59,864 nucleotides of DNA from Paramacrobiotus richtersi (Eukaryota > Tardigrada > Eutardigrada > Parachela > Macrobiotidae). Below the pieces are notes generated by a model. It saw only the letters and a list, made by a program, of their open reading frames with translations. It was not told the DNA's origin and made no database searches. The stretch covers positions 1 to 59,864 of the forward strand of contig JAQGAU010000019.1 in assembly GCA_034698045.1 (NCBI GenBank), in the 5' to 3' direction. The position numbers and the translations under genes were made by a program. This document shows, piece by piece, positions 34,015-46,200 of this stretch. Positions within the stretch are counted from its first letter, which is position 1; each line of letters opens with the position of its first letter.

Positions 34015-36277
34015 ATGCATGAGAACACTTCCCGCAGCCACTTCATGCACTACATAGTTGCTTTGTTGTTCTGTGTTTGCTTCGCAAATATTTCCACCGT
34101 TACCTGCGGAGCAACCGGGAAACTTTGCATCGTCAACGCACAGGATACGTTGTACGATAAAATCGACTTTTATTTTGAATGCGTATGTCATGGATCAACT
34201 AGACGTCTTCTTCTAAAGGTACGCATAAACAAGTTCTTGCAGGTAATATCAGCATCAAAGTGTGCGAAATTTTGTAAAGTAGATGTGGGGAAGTACCATA
34301 TACCATATGGTAGACGAGCAGCACTCACTTGCAAGTTAGGCCAGAACACAACTAAAACTATATCTTTATCTTCAAATTTACAGATTTCTGTACACATTTC
34401 CACGTTTCAGATTTGTGTAACTTTAACTACATTTTTGCGGCAACACTTACGCAAGTCGTTTTCGTCCAATAAGAATCTCTATATATAGATGTCCATCTGT
34501 GTAATCGTTTCAAAAAAAGTCTTCTGGAGTTTTCAAACTGATTTCATGGTTTAGAGAATGACTGATAACAAATGGCGTATCTGTTTAGGTATATCGACCT
34601 TTGTGGTAACTTCAGTATTGCTAATTACTGCGTAGTCTACTTACTGTACCGTGATAACAAAATAATGTGTGATAACCATTCAGCATAAATGCGAAAGAAC
34701 TAAAAAGTGACGAACGATAGTATGCGGAAAGAGCTTCCGACAGTTTTTCCGGCCAAAACAGATGTTCAAAAAATTGATAATTCTCAGCAGGAATAGCGCG
34801 ACAATGGTTGTAGCGTACATATACATACTTATCGGCAAGATTTTGAATTTCTTTGAATATTGAGGTTCAGGTTGCAGTATACGTATGTATACCCAACTCG
34901 GTATATTTACAAAAATATAAGAACACGCCTAAGATACAGTGCTAAATGAACTAATCTCTAATCGTCTCTGAAGAATTTCTTCTTATTGGGCAAGGTTAAG
35001 TAGCGGCTAGTCTTGTAAAGTCATTACTACGGTAGTACTTTTAACATGGCGGCCTATATGAGATGGTGCACCAAGCTGCGGGCTCACAGCAAACTCAGCT
35101 CACAAAATTAATGGTCATGCTATAATTAAACTAGCTGAAAATTTCAAATTTCTAGCTATTTACCATTTGAACCTGCTCGAAAACAAAAATTGTTCAGTGA
35201 TCGGCGCATTTAGGATAACATATCGTGCATGGCCGTGTTATTATATTTCTGTGAATATGCGGGTTGGGTAATCTACTTATGAATTCAGTAACAAACAAAG
35301 CTCACTAAAAACTACAAAGGCGAAGTCGGACACGACGGTATGTTAGTCAATATTATGGCTTCCCAGTTTTCTAAACAAAATTGGCCGAACTCTTAAGGCT
35401 ATATTTTATGCTTCTTCATTTGTCGCTGGTTATTCAGCGCTAAGGTGAAAATTGCCCACCGCCAACTCTCTTGGATGGTGCCTGTAGATAATTTGTGTTT
35501 ATTAAATCATGGACGGAAGTGGTGCATAATTACACTTGGTGTTGTTTCCTACTTCTGCGTAAGATTTTCATTAACATTTGGTTTTTACAGCTTGACAGTG
35601 AAATCTTGATTGATGACGGACGGGATCTGCCTTCTGTTAGCAGCCACCACTGTCATTTCAAAGTGTACGAAAAGGACGATTCAGTCACTACCACATCGAT
35701 CGGATGTCCAATGTGCTGGAAAGATTACATTACCGTCGAATGTTACTATACTGGTCACATTGACAGAGGAAGTGGCAAGGTCAACATAACCGGTTGGTCG
35801 GCCGAATATCCTTGCCCGGACACGACGCTTCATGAACTGTCAACTGTCAGTTCTACCTCGTCACAGGATAAGGAAGCGCAAAATGACTCTTTAATCGCAA
35901 TAGCCAGCGTACGAAACGGTGCAGCCGATTCAGCAAGTTTATCTGAGAAAGTCGTTGTGATCGTTGTTTCAGCAAGTGGGGTAGCCGTAGTAGTCGCGCT
36001 AGTAGCGGCCGTAGTGAGCATTCGTCGTCGTCGCATATCCAGAACAGTCCATCAGACGAGAACAGGGACAGTTGACCAGAATACCCTTTCCGAAGGAAAT
36101 CCTATGCTTGTTTCCGATCCCGATTCGGCAGCGACGGTATGCTTTTATAAGCATCCATTCCATGATCATACACAAGTAGACGAGTCCTGTAATAAAGTAC
36201 CCGACACTGGATATACAACCCATACCGCAAGTAATTACAGTACGCTTGGGAAACTCGATCCACCGGACAACAGCTAA
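34015..36277 (+). CDS. family X member 5 (X5): small Cys-rich type I membrane protein
   Basis: Exon 1 34015-34218 (68 aa, donor AAG|GTACGC) and exon 2 35591-36277 (228 aa plus stop, acceptor TTTTTACAG), phase 0, 296 aa. Signal peptide HYIVALLFCVCFANISTV; cysteine block KLCIVNAQDTLYDK and ECVCHGSTRRLLLK. Exon 2 is very close to X3: LDSEILIDDGRDLPSV, CHFKVYEK, GCPMCWKDYITVECYY, DRGSGKV, EYPC. The juxtamembrane stalk is Ser/Thr-rich, the transmembrane helix lies at residues about 189-211, and the tail is long (about 85 aa) with an RRRR start and GYTTHTAS near the end. The 1372-nt intron is AT-rich and holds no other gene that I can support. Function unknown. Confidence 0.82.
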
Positions 36278-38332
36278 CCGGCTGTACTGACCAATGTTAA
36301 TGGCTATCGTCTCTACCTAAATACTCCGCAACGATCTGTCTTATTCGGCTCTGTGATTGCCTGCTAATGCTGAGCTTTTAGTTAAATTTATCCTTTATTA
36401 TTTATACTCGTAAAACAAAGTCGTTGTAATTGCCTGTTGTTGATTTCCTATGGTACTTTTGTGTAGTATACCCGTTTTCTGTTGGATTAATGTTTTTGGC
36501 TGGTAATTTGCTCCCCGCCTTTGTGGCTGTGTTTTGCAATATACTATGATAATTAATATTCTTAGCTGTACATGTGATTGTCTTGTTTGTTTTTCTGAGA
36601 AGGACGTACGTCGGTATTCCGTGAACGACCAGACTGATGCATGTTTCTGTATGTTTACAACTTTTCACAGCTCAAACTCGAGATCTGCCTTTGATTTTGC
36701 TGCGTTATACAGTCATCAGGATCATAGCAGTCTGCAGGAAACCAGCATAACGGCCGACGAGCTTATCGTACTCTTTCACGCTGACGACCTCTGTCATACT
36801 GATTATTCTTTCTATGTATGAATGTGATAGCCCGGTTCTTTCGTTAGAGAAGTTATGTTATGTTATGTTATATTATGCAGCTCGTATCATGTTACCGAAG
36901 TGCGTGGTCATGCACAAAACTCCAGAATCTTCTTTATCTGTTTCGCAAGAGTCGAAACATGATGCTTTCGAGAAATTAAAAGAGGTGCTTAGTTCTGCAA
37001 TGTTAGACAAAATTTACACATAGGGCGCTTACACCAACGTTTAAGGACAGCGCTAGCAGACGCCAGTGAGCCTAGAAATAGATGGGGTTTTTTGCGCTTT
37101 CTGTAAGTTTGAACATAGCTCTGCATACTGGCCGCATGCGCAAGGTATTCAGCTGCACAATGGTGTGCCGCGCCTTTTGTCCGCTGAGCTGTTCATCAGA
37201 TAACGTAAAACTTTGGAAGACAATTCGGAATGAAAACGCTTCGGTTTGAGCTTGCGAGACCACAATCGACGTCCTTTCGTCCGGAAAGAGTAATAACCGC
37301 AACAGATCTTGAGAAAGTTCAAAAATAAATAAATAAATAAATCGAAAAACACTTTCGAATGTGTTTTTTTCCGAATTATTTAATCTTTTTTAAGTTCACT
37401 CTAGATTTGTTTAGGTTGTTAATTCGGAAACGCTTATGCCTAATTAGCACAAGAGGACAGTTCAGAAACCTGCGCGCTATCCCGACTGAAATACTTTAGG
37501 CGTCATACGTTATGTGGATTTAATGTTTAACATAATTTAGTCTGACTTAATCAGGTTGAACGTATTGTTTGAAGACAATATTATTATATGCCCGTTATCT
37601 TTGGTGTAATTTTCGGCGGTTTAACACACCTGATGTCACAAGTTACACCGTTGAAACTAGTGACTTTTGTGCGGCATGTGCGTTTTGTGGGTTAGACTGT
37701 AAACAAAGCAGTAAAGAAACAACGCATAGCTCTTGTTGTCTTATCTAGCTTGCTCTGCTTATTTTGAAATGCTGAATTATGGCTCTCAGCTTGGTATATA
37801 TAGGTATTTATTTCTCTTGTGCTCAGTTCTAAAGGTAGGTCATTGGTTATCTTTCACAGCAACCCTAATTACGGAAGAAGTGGGCCATCAGCGTTCGCAG
37901 ATGAGCTATAATGCAATAGCCTAATCTCCAACAATAAAACACATGGACATGCTGAAAAACGTTTCTTCCAATTTTTGTTACTACTTTTATGACTACAACA
38001 CGAAAATGATTTTACGAGGAATCGCCGAACTGAGTGGTTTCGTTAACAGTGATTTCTTTAATAAGTTTGGAACAGCGCACATTTTCGCTAGAAAACACTT
38101 CGCATTTTTCAAGATAAACACGGCCGGTGGGGCAGCGCCTAGAAAGAGTTAATGTTCAAGCGGAAATTAACGTATGGTTCTTCTACGCGGCACCGACAGG
38201 ATCGTATCAGCAAAAGCACATCGCATGAACTGGGGTCCTTGCTGGAACTCCGACAATCTACTTATTATCCACCACTCTCGGCCTAACCGCAACAAGCCCT
38301 TGAATGAGAGTGGAATTCAATTTCGTCTAGAA
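36278..38332. other. intergenic between X5 and plexin-like gene B
   Basis: About 2 kb, with a short (TTATG)n repeat at 36852-36873 and an (AAAT)n repeat near 37322-37343. Open frames at 36402-37302 on both strands lack domain or family similarity. The gene B promoter is expected near the right end. Confidence 0.4.
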
Positions 38333-41300
38333 ATGCGTTATGACGTATCCTTGTGCACACGGATCGTTATTCGTCTATGGCTTCGGATTGCATCCGGTAT
38401 AGTTATCGAAGGCGGTCAGCCTGTCGACTACGTCCATAAACTGGAAGTCACCGACCTCAGTTTGCTAGTCGACAGTGATGGCGATCTTTTCTATACCCGA
38501 AATTCATTCGGTATCCACCAAATCAACAGGCTCGGCAAGCCTATGAAATACTGCCAGATTGGCTGGGAAGAGGTATAACCGATCCGATTTTCATACGGTA
38601 ACTGAGTAAAAGCAAGTGACTGCATGTACCTACTTGAAGTGTAATATCGTGTCGTGTATTTCGAAATGGTGTATTGTAGAAGGCCGTAATTCGCAACGGT
38701 CGTTTCTTTGGGTGCAACTTGGAGCGATATCCTGCTAACGTCTGTTCACCCCTAAATTGCACCGCGACTTTAAACATTCCGACATATCAACCAGACGAGC
38801 CTTACCGATTTCTGAACGATGATATTGCCTTTACGGACATAGAAGGTCCTTTAGAATTTACCATGCTGTCCTTTAACTGCTCTTCCGAGAAACCAATGGC
38901 CGTGACCGTCGAAACCCAACTGAGTTCAAATATGGCTGTCCTCTATTGTCCATCAACGCTGGAAGAATATGTATGGAATTCCTCCCGGCATAGACTGCTG
39001 TACTCCTTCCAGTACGCTGATGATCGCTACATACTGTCTGGTAACGATGAACCCGATGGAGATTCCTCTACCGACTTAATTACGCTAGATAAGCATAAAG
39101 AACACTACACGTGGAGAATGCAGGGTGTGCTTTCGTGTCTCGCACCGTACTACTCCGTCATCCACAACTACACCTGTGCTACCGCGGCTGTGATGGTTAG
39201 GAACGAAAGTTCACTGCCGGAGGATACGCTGTATGTTGCGTTTTACTATACCAAAGAAAAGTTTTCCTGCCGCGCCGCGCAGAGTTATCATGACCGCAGC
39301 GACGCAACTGGCGAAGGCATGACTGTTGTTTGTGCATATGCAATGAGTAAAGCGGAAAGGAATGTCAGAGGAAAGGTATTCATTGTGAACATTTCCCTGC
39401 CAAATCCGTAAAATAGTAATCCATTGTGGACTTTTAGGCCCGAAACCTCTTATCTTTGAACATGACCCATGCTTTACAATTGAAATTTACAAAAATTGAT
39501 GAAACGCCAATGCTTCTTCTGGTGGAACGCACTGGCTTTTACGTATACAGCGTACGTAAATCAGTCATATCAGTGTCTCAAAGTATGATTTTATCGGAAG
39601 TATGCACAGATTGCAGATACTACCCCCGCAACATTAAGGAATAAGCCAGCTTACGGACCTTGGTCAAGCGTTGGCGGTCAGATAGCAAATCTAATATTAA
39701 CCGGCAAAAGAGAAATTGTCGTTTCAACCAATTCGTCGGTAGGTTTTCCGAGCGTTGCGCAGCATGCTTCAATACTAATTTTTATAAACGTTTGACACAT
39801 CTGTTGTTGACAGATACTGATGTTCGACATAGACGCGTGTTCCAAAAGATCCACCTGCAATGACTGCATTTCGTACAACCATAAGTACTGCGGTTGGTGC
39901 GTGCTAGAGAAACGGTGAGATATTGGTAGATCTTCGGTCTAACTTGGGGGCCTGACATTTTCCTTTCGTAGATGTTCAACGTTGCATGGATGCTCTTCCG
40001 CTATAAAATACAGCGAAACGCTATATGGGTTGTGGTTGCACGCCAAGCGGAATAACCACTGCCCAAGGTTAACACCGAACGTAACGGGAACTACGATATC
40101 GAGACACAGTTTTATGGCCTCCATCTCTAACGAAAACCCTGGGGTGAGCGGCGATATAGACAGTGTTCTACTTCACGCTGTACGAATACATGTACTGTGC
40201 AATTAGTTTCATGACTTTCATCGATACATCTTCCGATATCGCTAAAGCAACAGTTAACAAAACAGAGGCAGTAAGGCACCCAGTTAGTACCGGCAAAAAT
40301 TACTTTCAACATGTCATGTCAGCCATTCAGGGCGATGTAATAGCGTCAGATCAACGGGTAACTAATTTTTAAAAATTACTTCTTAAAGATAAATATCTCG
40401 TTCTTTTTGTAGTACGTTTCCCAAAGAGAATACTCAGACGCAGCGTTTTTTAATTCTAATAAAATGTCCATCGCAATCTTTTGAATGAAGTTACAAAACA
40501 ACGATAACGTGGAGCCCGGAAAGTGTTTCTTTTCATTTTTGAAGCCGGTGAACTTCATCATATTTCCTTTACACGAGTGGCTGCGCTAGCGCTCACCCTG
40601 ATTGTGTTTTAAATTCGTGAGTTTTCGGAGTTTAAGGATTTTTAATTGTTTCCCTTTATAAGCTTCGCACTCGCGGTGACCTTCAGAAAAACGGCGCGCT
40701 TTTAATTTCCTTCAAGTAGTTGATAACAAAAGCTTATGGTTGCTGACCGACTGTTATTGTTGCGATAATCTTGAAAATTACTTACAGTGGGAAAAAATTG
40801 GCGAACTAGTACTGTATACTGTTTGTTATTGAAATTAGTGTTTATGGCTGCCCATTCCGTCCAATCAAGTGTCGATTCAACGATGCTGGCACTGCGTGTT
40901 TTTTACTTCTTACTAATAAAATCAAGAGGAAAGAAATCTGATCTTGATCCAAATATAAATCCAATAAAATCAATGGTCCGATCTGAGATGGTTCAATCGT
41001 AAGAAACTAACAATAAGAAAACTGGCACCCATATTGATTTTTAACCAGGTCTTTCGGTTTGTTCAAGTTCCCAATTTCTGGAAGTCACTTCCGATGAGGG
41101 GTGCCTACGTTGACGATTTTTCATGCCGGATGACTGTTTCGACCTCCAACAGCCAAAATATTCCAGTCCGTTCAGTAATTGAAAGGCTGCGACATCCGCA
41201 CGACGAGCTGCATGCTGAATTTTTGTGTAGATATCCAAGTGAAATCCTGGCCGTTGTTGGCAATACTAAGGATCGCCTTGCGATTGGAGTTACTTTGAGC

Positions 41301-42362
41301 TACACTCAAAAGACCCCTTCCTCGGTCAAATCGACTGATCTTAAAACGTTCAAAATCAACATTGTATTCTGCGAAGCACTGAACTGTGTCCAGTGTGTGA
41401 AGGAGCCCGAAGCTTGTAATTGGAACACGTCCAGTGGTGCATGCCTATCCTTAATAAAGACCTCCCCGGAAGAATCCTCAAAGGTCGAACACCGCGCCAC
41501 CCATTTGCAAGTATGCAGCAACAGCGAAGTCATCGTTCAAGCTCCCCGTATAATGCGCATCCATTCAAACCAACCCACCCTTTTGCAGCGAAACTTTTCA
41601 CATCGACCAATATTGTTTGTTGGTGAAAATCTAGACTTGCTGAATACCACCGTTTTGGACACAAGTGTCGGATCGTGTGCTATCCACGCTGCAAATTATA
41701 GCCAAGACAATGTCACATGCATAATGAGCGGTGAGTACGTCAGAGAAAACGTCACAATAAGGTTTTACACGGACAATGGACCGATTGTTTGTTCGGCTTG
41801 TCAGTTTCGGCTCTTTGATGTCAAAACATCGACCACAACGTTTCCGACATCCGAAACATACACCGAGATCGGCAGAATCGGTGCGCAGAATGCCGTTGCT
41901 GCGCTGAACTCGCCTGAGCATTTTCGTTCGGAGAATGTCGAAACAACGACACCTAAGCCTGGCTTGTTGGCGTCTCCATCGGTTATTCAGTATTTGCTCG
42001 TATTCGTCGGCACGGCCACCGTTGTATTTCTAGTTCTTCTGATGCTGTTGGTTCGTTTACACTGCCTAACGAAGAAAGGTGACAGAAAAATGCAGGAGCT
42101 GCGGGAACGAGCTGGTCTACTGGTGCGACAAGTGCAAGGTCCCATACCTCCACCTCGTCCGCCGGTACTAGAAAGTGGATTGATAAGACCGCACAACTTT
42201 AATGCGCAGTCAGACGAACGCAGTTCCTCTGTGGACAGCACCCAAACGAGCGCAGTTCTGAGCCACCGGAGAGCATATACGAAACGAGCGGATAATCGAA
42301 ATGTCAGTGGACTTCTTACGACAAAATCGGATCCACTACTGTGTACCGGGTTACGGTCATAG
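38333..42362 (+). CDS. plexin-like receptor B, lacking the RasGAP region; frame-altered ends
   Basis: Seven exons with the same phases as gene A: 38333-38572, 38680-39375, 39438-39551, 39610-39738, 39814-39914, 39972-40143, 41049-42362; 921 aa. Sema (LLVDSDGDLFYTRN, DDRYILSGND), PSI (STCNDCISYNHKYCGWC), second PSI-like knot (NCVQCVKEPEACNW), IPT-like segments, transmembrane helix about 799-820, and PIPPPR in the tail. Three oddities suggest relaxed constraint. The predicted signal segment MRYDVSLCTRIVIRLWLRI contains several Arg. At the start of exon 7 a +1 and a -1 indel turn the A/C motif FSGS-FP into NFWKSLP before the frame recovers. Near 42250 a frameshift replaces the A-type ending ESIYETSG with a longer tail read from what is 3' UTR in A. 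All exons are open, so it may still be expressed. Confidence 0.78.
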
Positions 42363-42910
42363 ATTGTACGTACCAACGTACCGTATTATAATCACTAATT
42401 CTACTCGGAAGGCTGACTGGACCGTACCACCTGACGCACATTTACGCATACATGGGAAAATTCGTAATAGAACTGCATACATGTACTTCCGCACAATGCT
42501 CTTAACGTTCCTAGAGAACTATTAAATAATGATTGCAACTTCTCCAGTACGTGTTATCACAAACACTGGCGTACTGCTCACTGCGCTCATGTAAGGAAAA
42601 AAATATCTCTGAGATATGCATTTAAAACCTTCAACTTGTTTCTGGTGGTATTCCGTATAAAAAAGGCTGTTATAATGCTGTATATTCTGCTACGTATAGG
42701 GGGAACTACTTTGGGCGCTACATGGCCATAACGTGATCTTCTAGCCGGGTGACTACGAACACAGCGTCGAGGTATAGCGCAACGTATGCCACATATTGCG
42801 ATACGATAATTGGCGATCCTTCTTATCATGTCAGTTTGTCAAATGACATAATCAATAATGGTATCACTGATATGAACAATTCACTGAGATATCGTGACAT
42901 AATCACAACG
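42297..42910. repeat. gene B 3' flank, homologous to the gene A 3' flank
   Basis: Counterpart of 32523-33205. The first part is now read through as the end of the gene B coding frame because of the tail frameshift. Similarity runs to about 42910 (AATCACAA), after which the two loci differ. Confidence 0.6.
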
Positions 42911-43255
42911 GCTATACAATGTGCCGCCGAGGAGAAAACTGAACCACTGATAAAAACATGTATGGGTTACATAACAAGATTCATGTTCTTGTTTCAGCTT
43001 GGTCGTCGTTCACGCTTTATTAAAACCATTGTCTTTTATCAGTTTGTGACGCCGAATGCTGACTGCTGCCACGTTTGGTTTGCGGTTAGACCTTCAGTTT
43101 CATACGCTGAGTAGTAACAGACCAGCGCAGTCATTACTTATACAGAATTGGTTTTTTCAAGGCAGTTACACGGTTTGCAAATTTCTTGCAGTTTGAATGA
43201 TTTAATACGGCATCCTCCCTTTATGGTGTGCATTTTGCTAACGGGGAACTGACCG
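42911..43255. other. spacer before X6
   Basis: About 345 nt. Unlike the equivalent position after gene A, there is no X tail remnant here. Probably the X6 promoter. Confidence 0.4.
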
Positions 43256-46200
43256 ATGGAGAAAAGCATCAATATGGGCAAACAACTACTTGTAGTCTTC
43301 TTTATCTGTATCGTGGGAAAATGTTTGATCTCGGCGCAGCCCCTGGCAAACATCTGCTTCGTCAATATTGATGAAAAGGAGACCAATAAATTTGTTCATT
43401 ATTTCTACTGCAAATGTGTTGGATCAAATGAGATTACGCTGCAGGTATGGGTCTAGAATTCCACTAGCTCCAAAATAAAATAGTCTAAAACTGATCAAAC
43501 AATCGAAAACCCCTTGAATCATGCAGGAATGACTGAATCGCTTAACGACCCGTAATCTAAAAATGGCAACAGTTTAACCAACTCGGGACCGGTCGGCCAA
43601 GTATAATCGCAAGCCGATTCTGATCCGGCCGTTTGAGCTAAGGCCTTCTGATTTATAGATAAGCCTATCCAGGCTTTTTTTGTAAAAAGTTCAGCAAAAT
43701 TTATAAAACTTTACGTTCAAGCTGCACGGGCATGCGTTGTTTCCACAATAGTTTGTGCAGAGACTGTCTTGAGCAAATTTCTATGAACGATACTCTATAA
43801 TATTGGTGCTTTTCTAATAAAGTTTTACAAAATTTAATAAAGCGGTTGCAACGTCAGCCAGTCAAGGGCCTCCCGCGCACTGCACAGATGGTCGGCCGGA
43901 TGAACGATAGCCGGCTAATGGGATTAGCCCGCCGTCAGTTGAAAGGTCAGCCGTTTCACTGCCATCTCTAGACATCGCCGTTCGCTAGCGGCGTGCGTAC
44001 TTCGTGACGCTGCTCTCTCGAGAAGGTAGAGAGACGCAGTCCACGACACCGCAGCTAGAGAATGGCGATGCTCTAGATTAAGCGTGCCTGATCTGGCTTA
44101 ACCAGTCGCACAATACACGAGGCGAAAGTACGCATTCCATTCGTTCATGTCTGAATTTTATGTATATACAGTTATCGCTTCTTTATCTACAGGATATGTA
44201 CTTTGGCACGAAATAAATAGCATTCTGAACTTGAGGTACCGATAATATATTATATAAATCTGTTCCCACAGATTGACAACGAAACCCTACTCGATGATGG
44301 AAGAGAAACAGCCCTGGTCGAGAAACATCCCTGTCAGCCAAAATTCATTGACAACCTCAACGATACATTCACAACGATTCGTGTCGGATGTTCGTTGGAG
44401 AACAAACACAGCATTAGCGCAGAATGTTTCTACAAGAACCATATAGACAGCGGAAGCGGAGTCATCGGTATCCCGTTGATAGTCCACCACAATGTGCCCA
44501 TGCCCAGTGAACCGGCCATTACATCTACAGAGACAACCGAAAAAATTATCATTGCTCAAGCGTCTTTTATCAAATCCGATACCGGCAACAAAACGAGTAA
44601 CTTTAGCCTGATTCTGGCCGTAACGATCGTGATACTTGCGCTACTTCTGGCATTACTTATTTTGTTGCTGGATAGATGTTGTTGTCGTAAAAAACATGAT
44701 GGATATGTGGCAGTAACCACGAACGGTACTACGACGTACGTACGGGATGACCCAGATGGCGCAATGGATACGGCAAAGGGCATAAAAATATTTGTGAAGG
44801 TCGACGAACCAATCGGCAAAGAGAAGTACGCGTTAGAAAGGCAAAACGGCACGAAGACGTACGTAAGAGATGTATCATCGAACGGCACGAAGACCTACGT
44901 AACAGACGTATCGAACGGCACGAAAATGCATGCACTGAACGGGACCAAGACATATGTAACGAATGCTCCAAAGGATACTCAAACGTTTCTGCCCAATACA
45001 ACGAAAGTGACCGATGCTCCAAACGCAACAAAGACATATGTGGCGGATGCAAACGCAACCAAGTCATATGTAAAAGAGGCAAATCCAACCAAGACACATG
45101 TTACGGCTGTCTCAAACGGGACCAAGACATATGTGACGGATGCCAATACAACTAAGACGCACGTGACTGGTGACCCATATGCAACCGAGACTTTTGTGAC
45201 AGATGCAAATAAAACCAAGACGCACGTGACCGGCTTCCCCAACGCAACTGAGACATTTGTGACTGACGTCCCAGATGGAACAAAGACATTTATCACGGCC
45301 GTTCCAACCACCACAAAGACACATGTAACGCGTGTCCCAAGCGCAACTGAGACATTTGTGACGAATGCAAATCCAACCAAGACGCACGTGACCCGTTTCC
45401 CAAGCGAAACCGAAACATTTGTGAAGAATGCAAGCGCAACCAAGACTCACGTCACGGGTGTTCCAAGCGTAACCGACACATTTGTGACAAACGCAAATCC
45501 AACAAAGACGCGTGTGACGGGTGATCCAAGTGTAACCGAGACATTTGTGACAAGCGCAAATCCAACCAAGACGCGTGTGACGGGTGATCCAAGCGTAACC
45601 GAGACATTTGTGACAAGCGCAAATCCAACCAGGACGCGCGTGACGGGTGATCCAAGCGTAACCGAGACATTTGTGACGAGCGCATATCCAACCAGGACGC
45701 GCGTGACAGGTGTCCGAGACGCAACCGACACATTTGTGACAGATGACCCAGATGCAACAAAGACATTCATCACGGCCGTTCCAAACACCAAGACACATGT
45801 AACGGGTGTTCCAAGCGCAACTGATACATTTGTGAAGGATGCAACTGCCCCCAAGACTCCTGTGACGCCTAAGCCAACCAGGACACACGTAACGGGTTTT
45901 CCAGACGCAACCACTACACATGTCAGGGATGCTCCAAGTGCAACGAAGACATCTGTAACGGACGCAAATCCAACAAAGACATTGCTAACGGCTGTTCCAA
46001 ATGAAACCAAGACATTAGTGATCGATATCCCTAAGCCAACCAGGACGTACGGGACTGATGCTCCAAAAACAAGCACGACACATGTGAGGGATGTTCCAAG
46101 CCCAACTAAGATGCGTGAGTGGGGCCTTCCAAGCCCCACCATACTTAGTGTGACAAATGCGCCAGACGGAACCAGAACCTTTGTATCCAGTTCAGGAAAC

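Noticed and set aside
44979..46142. Long minus-strand open frames (up to 269 codons) across the X6 repeat region
   Set aside because: They arise because the repeat has a fixed codon register; the products are low-complexity mirror images, without a signal, domain or splice context. The plus frame joins the conserved ectodomain and transmembrane helix.
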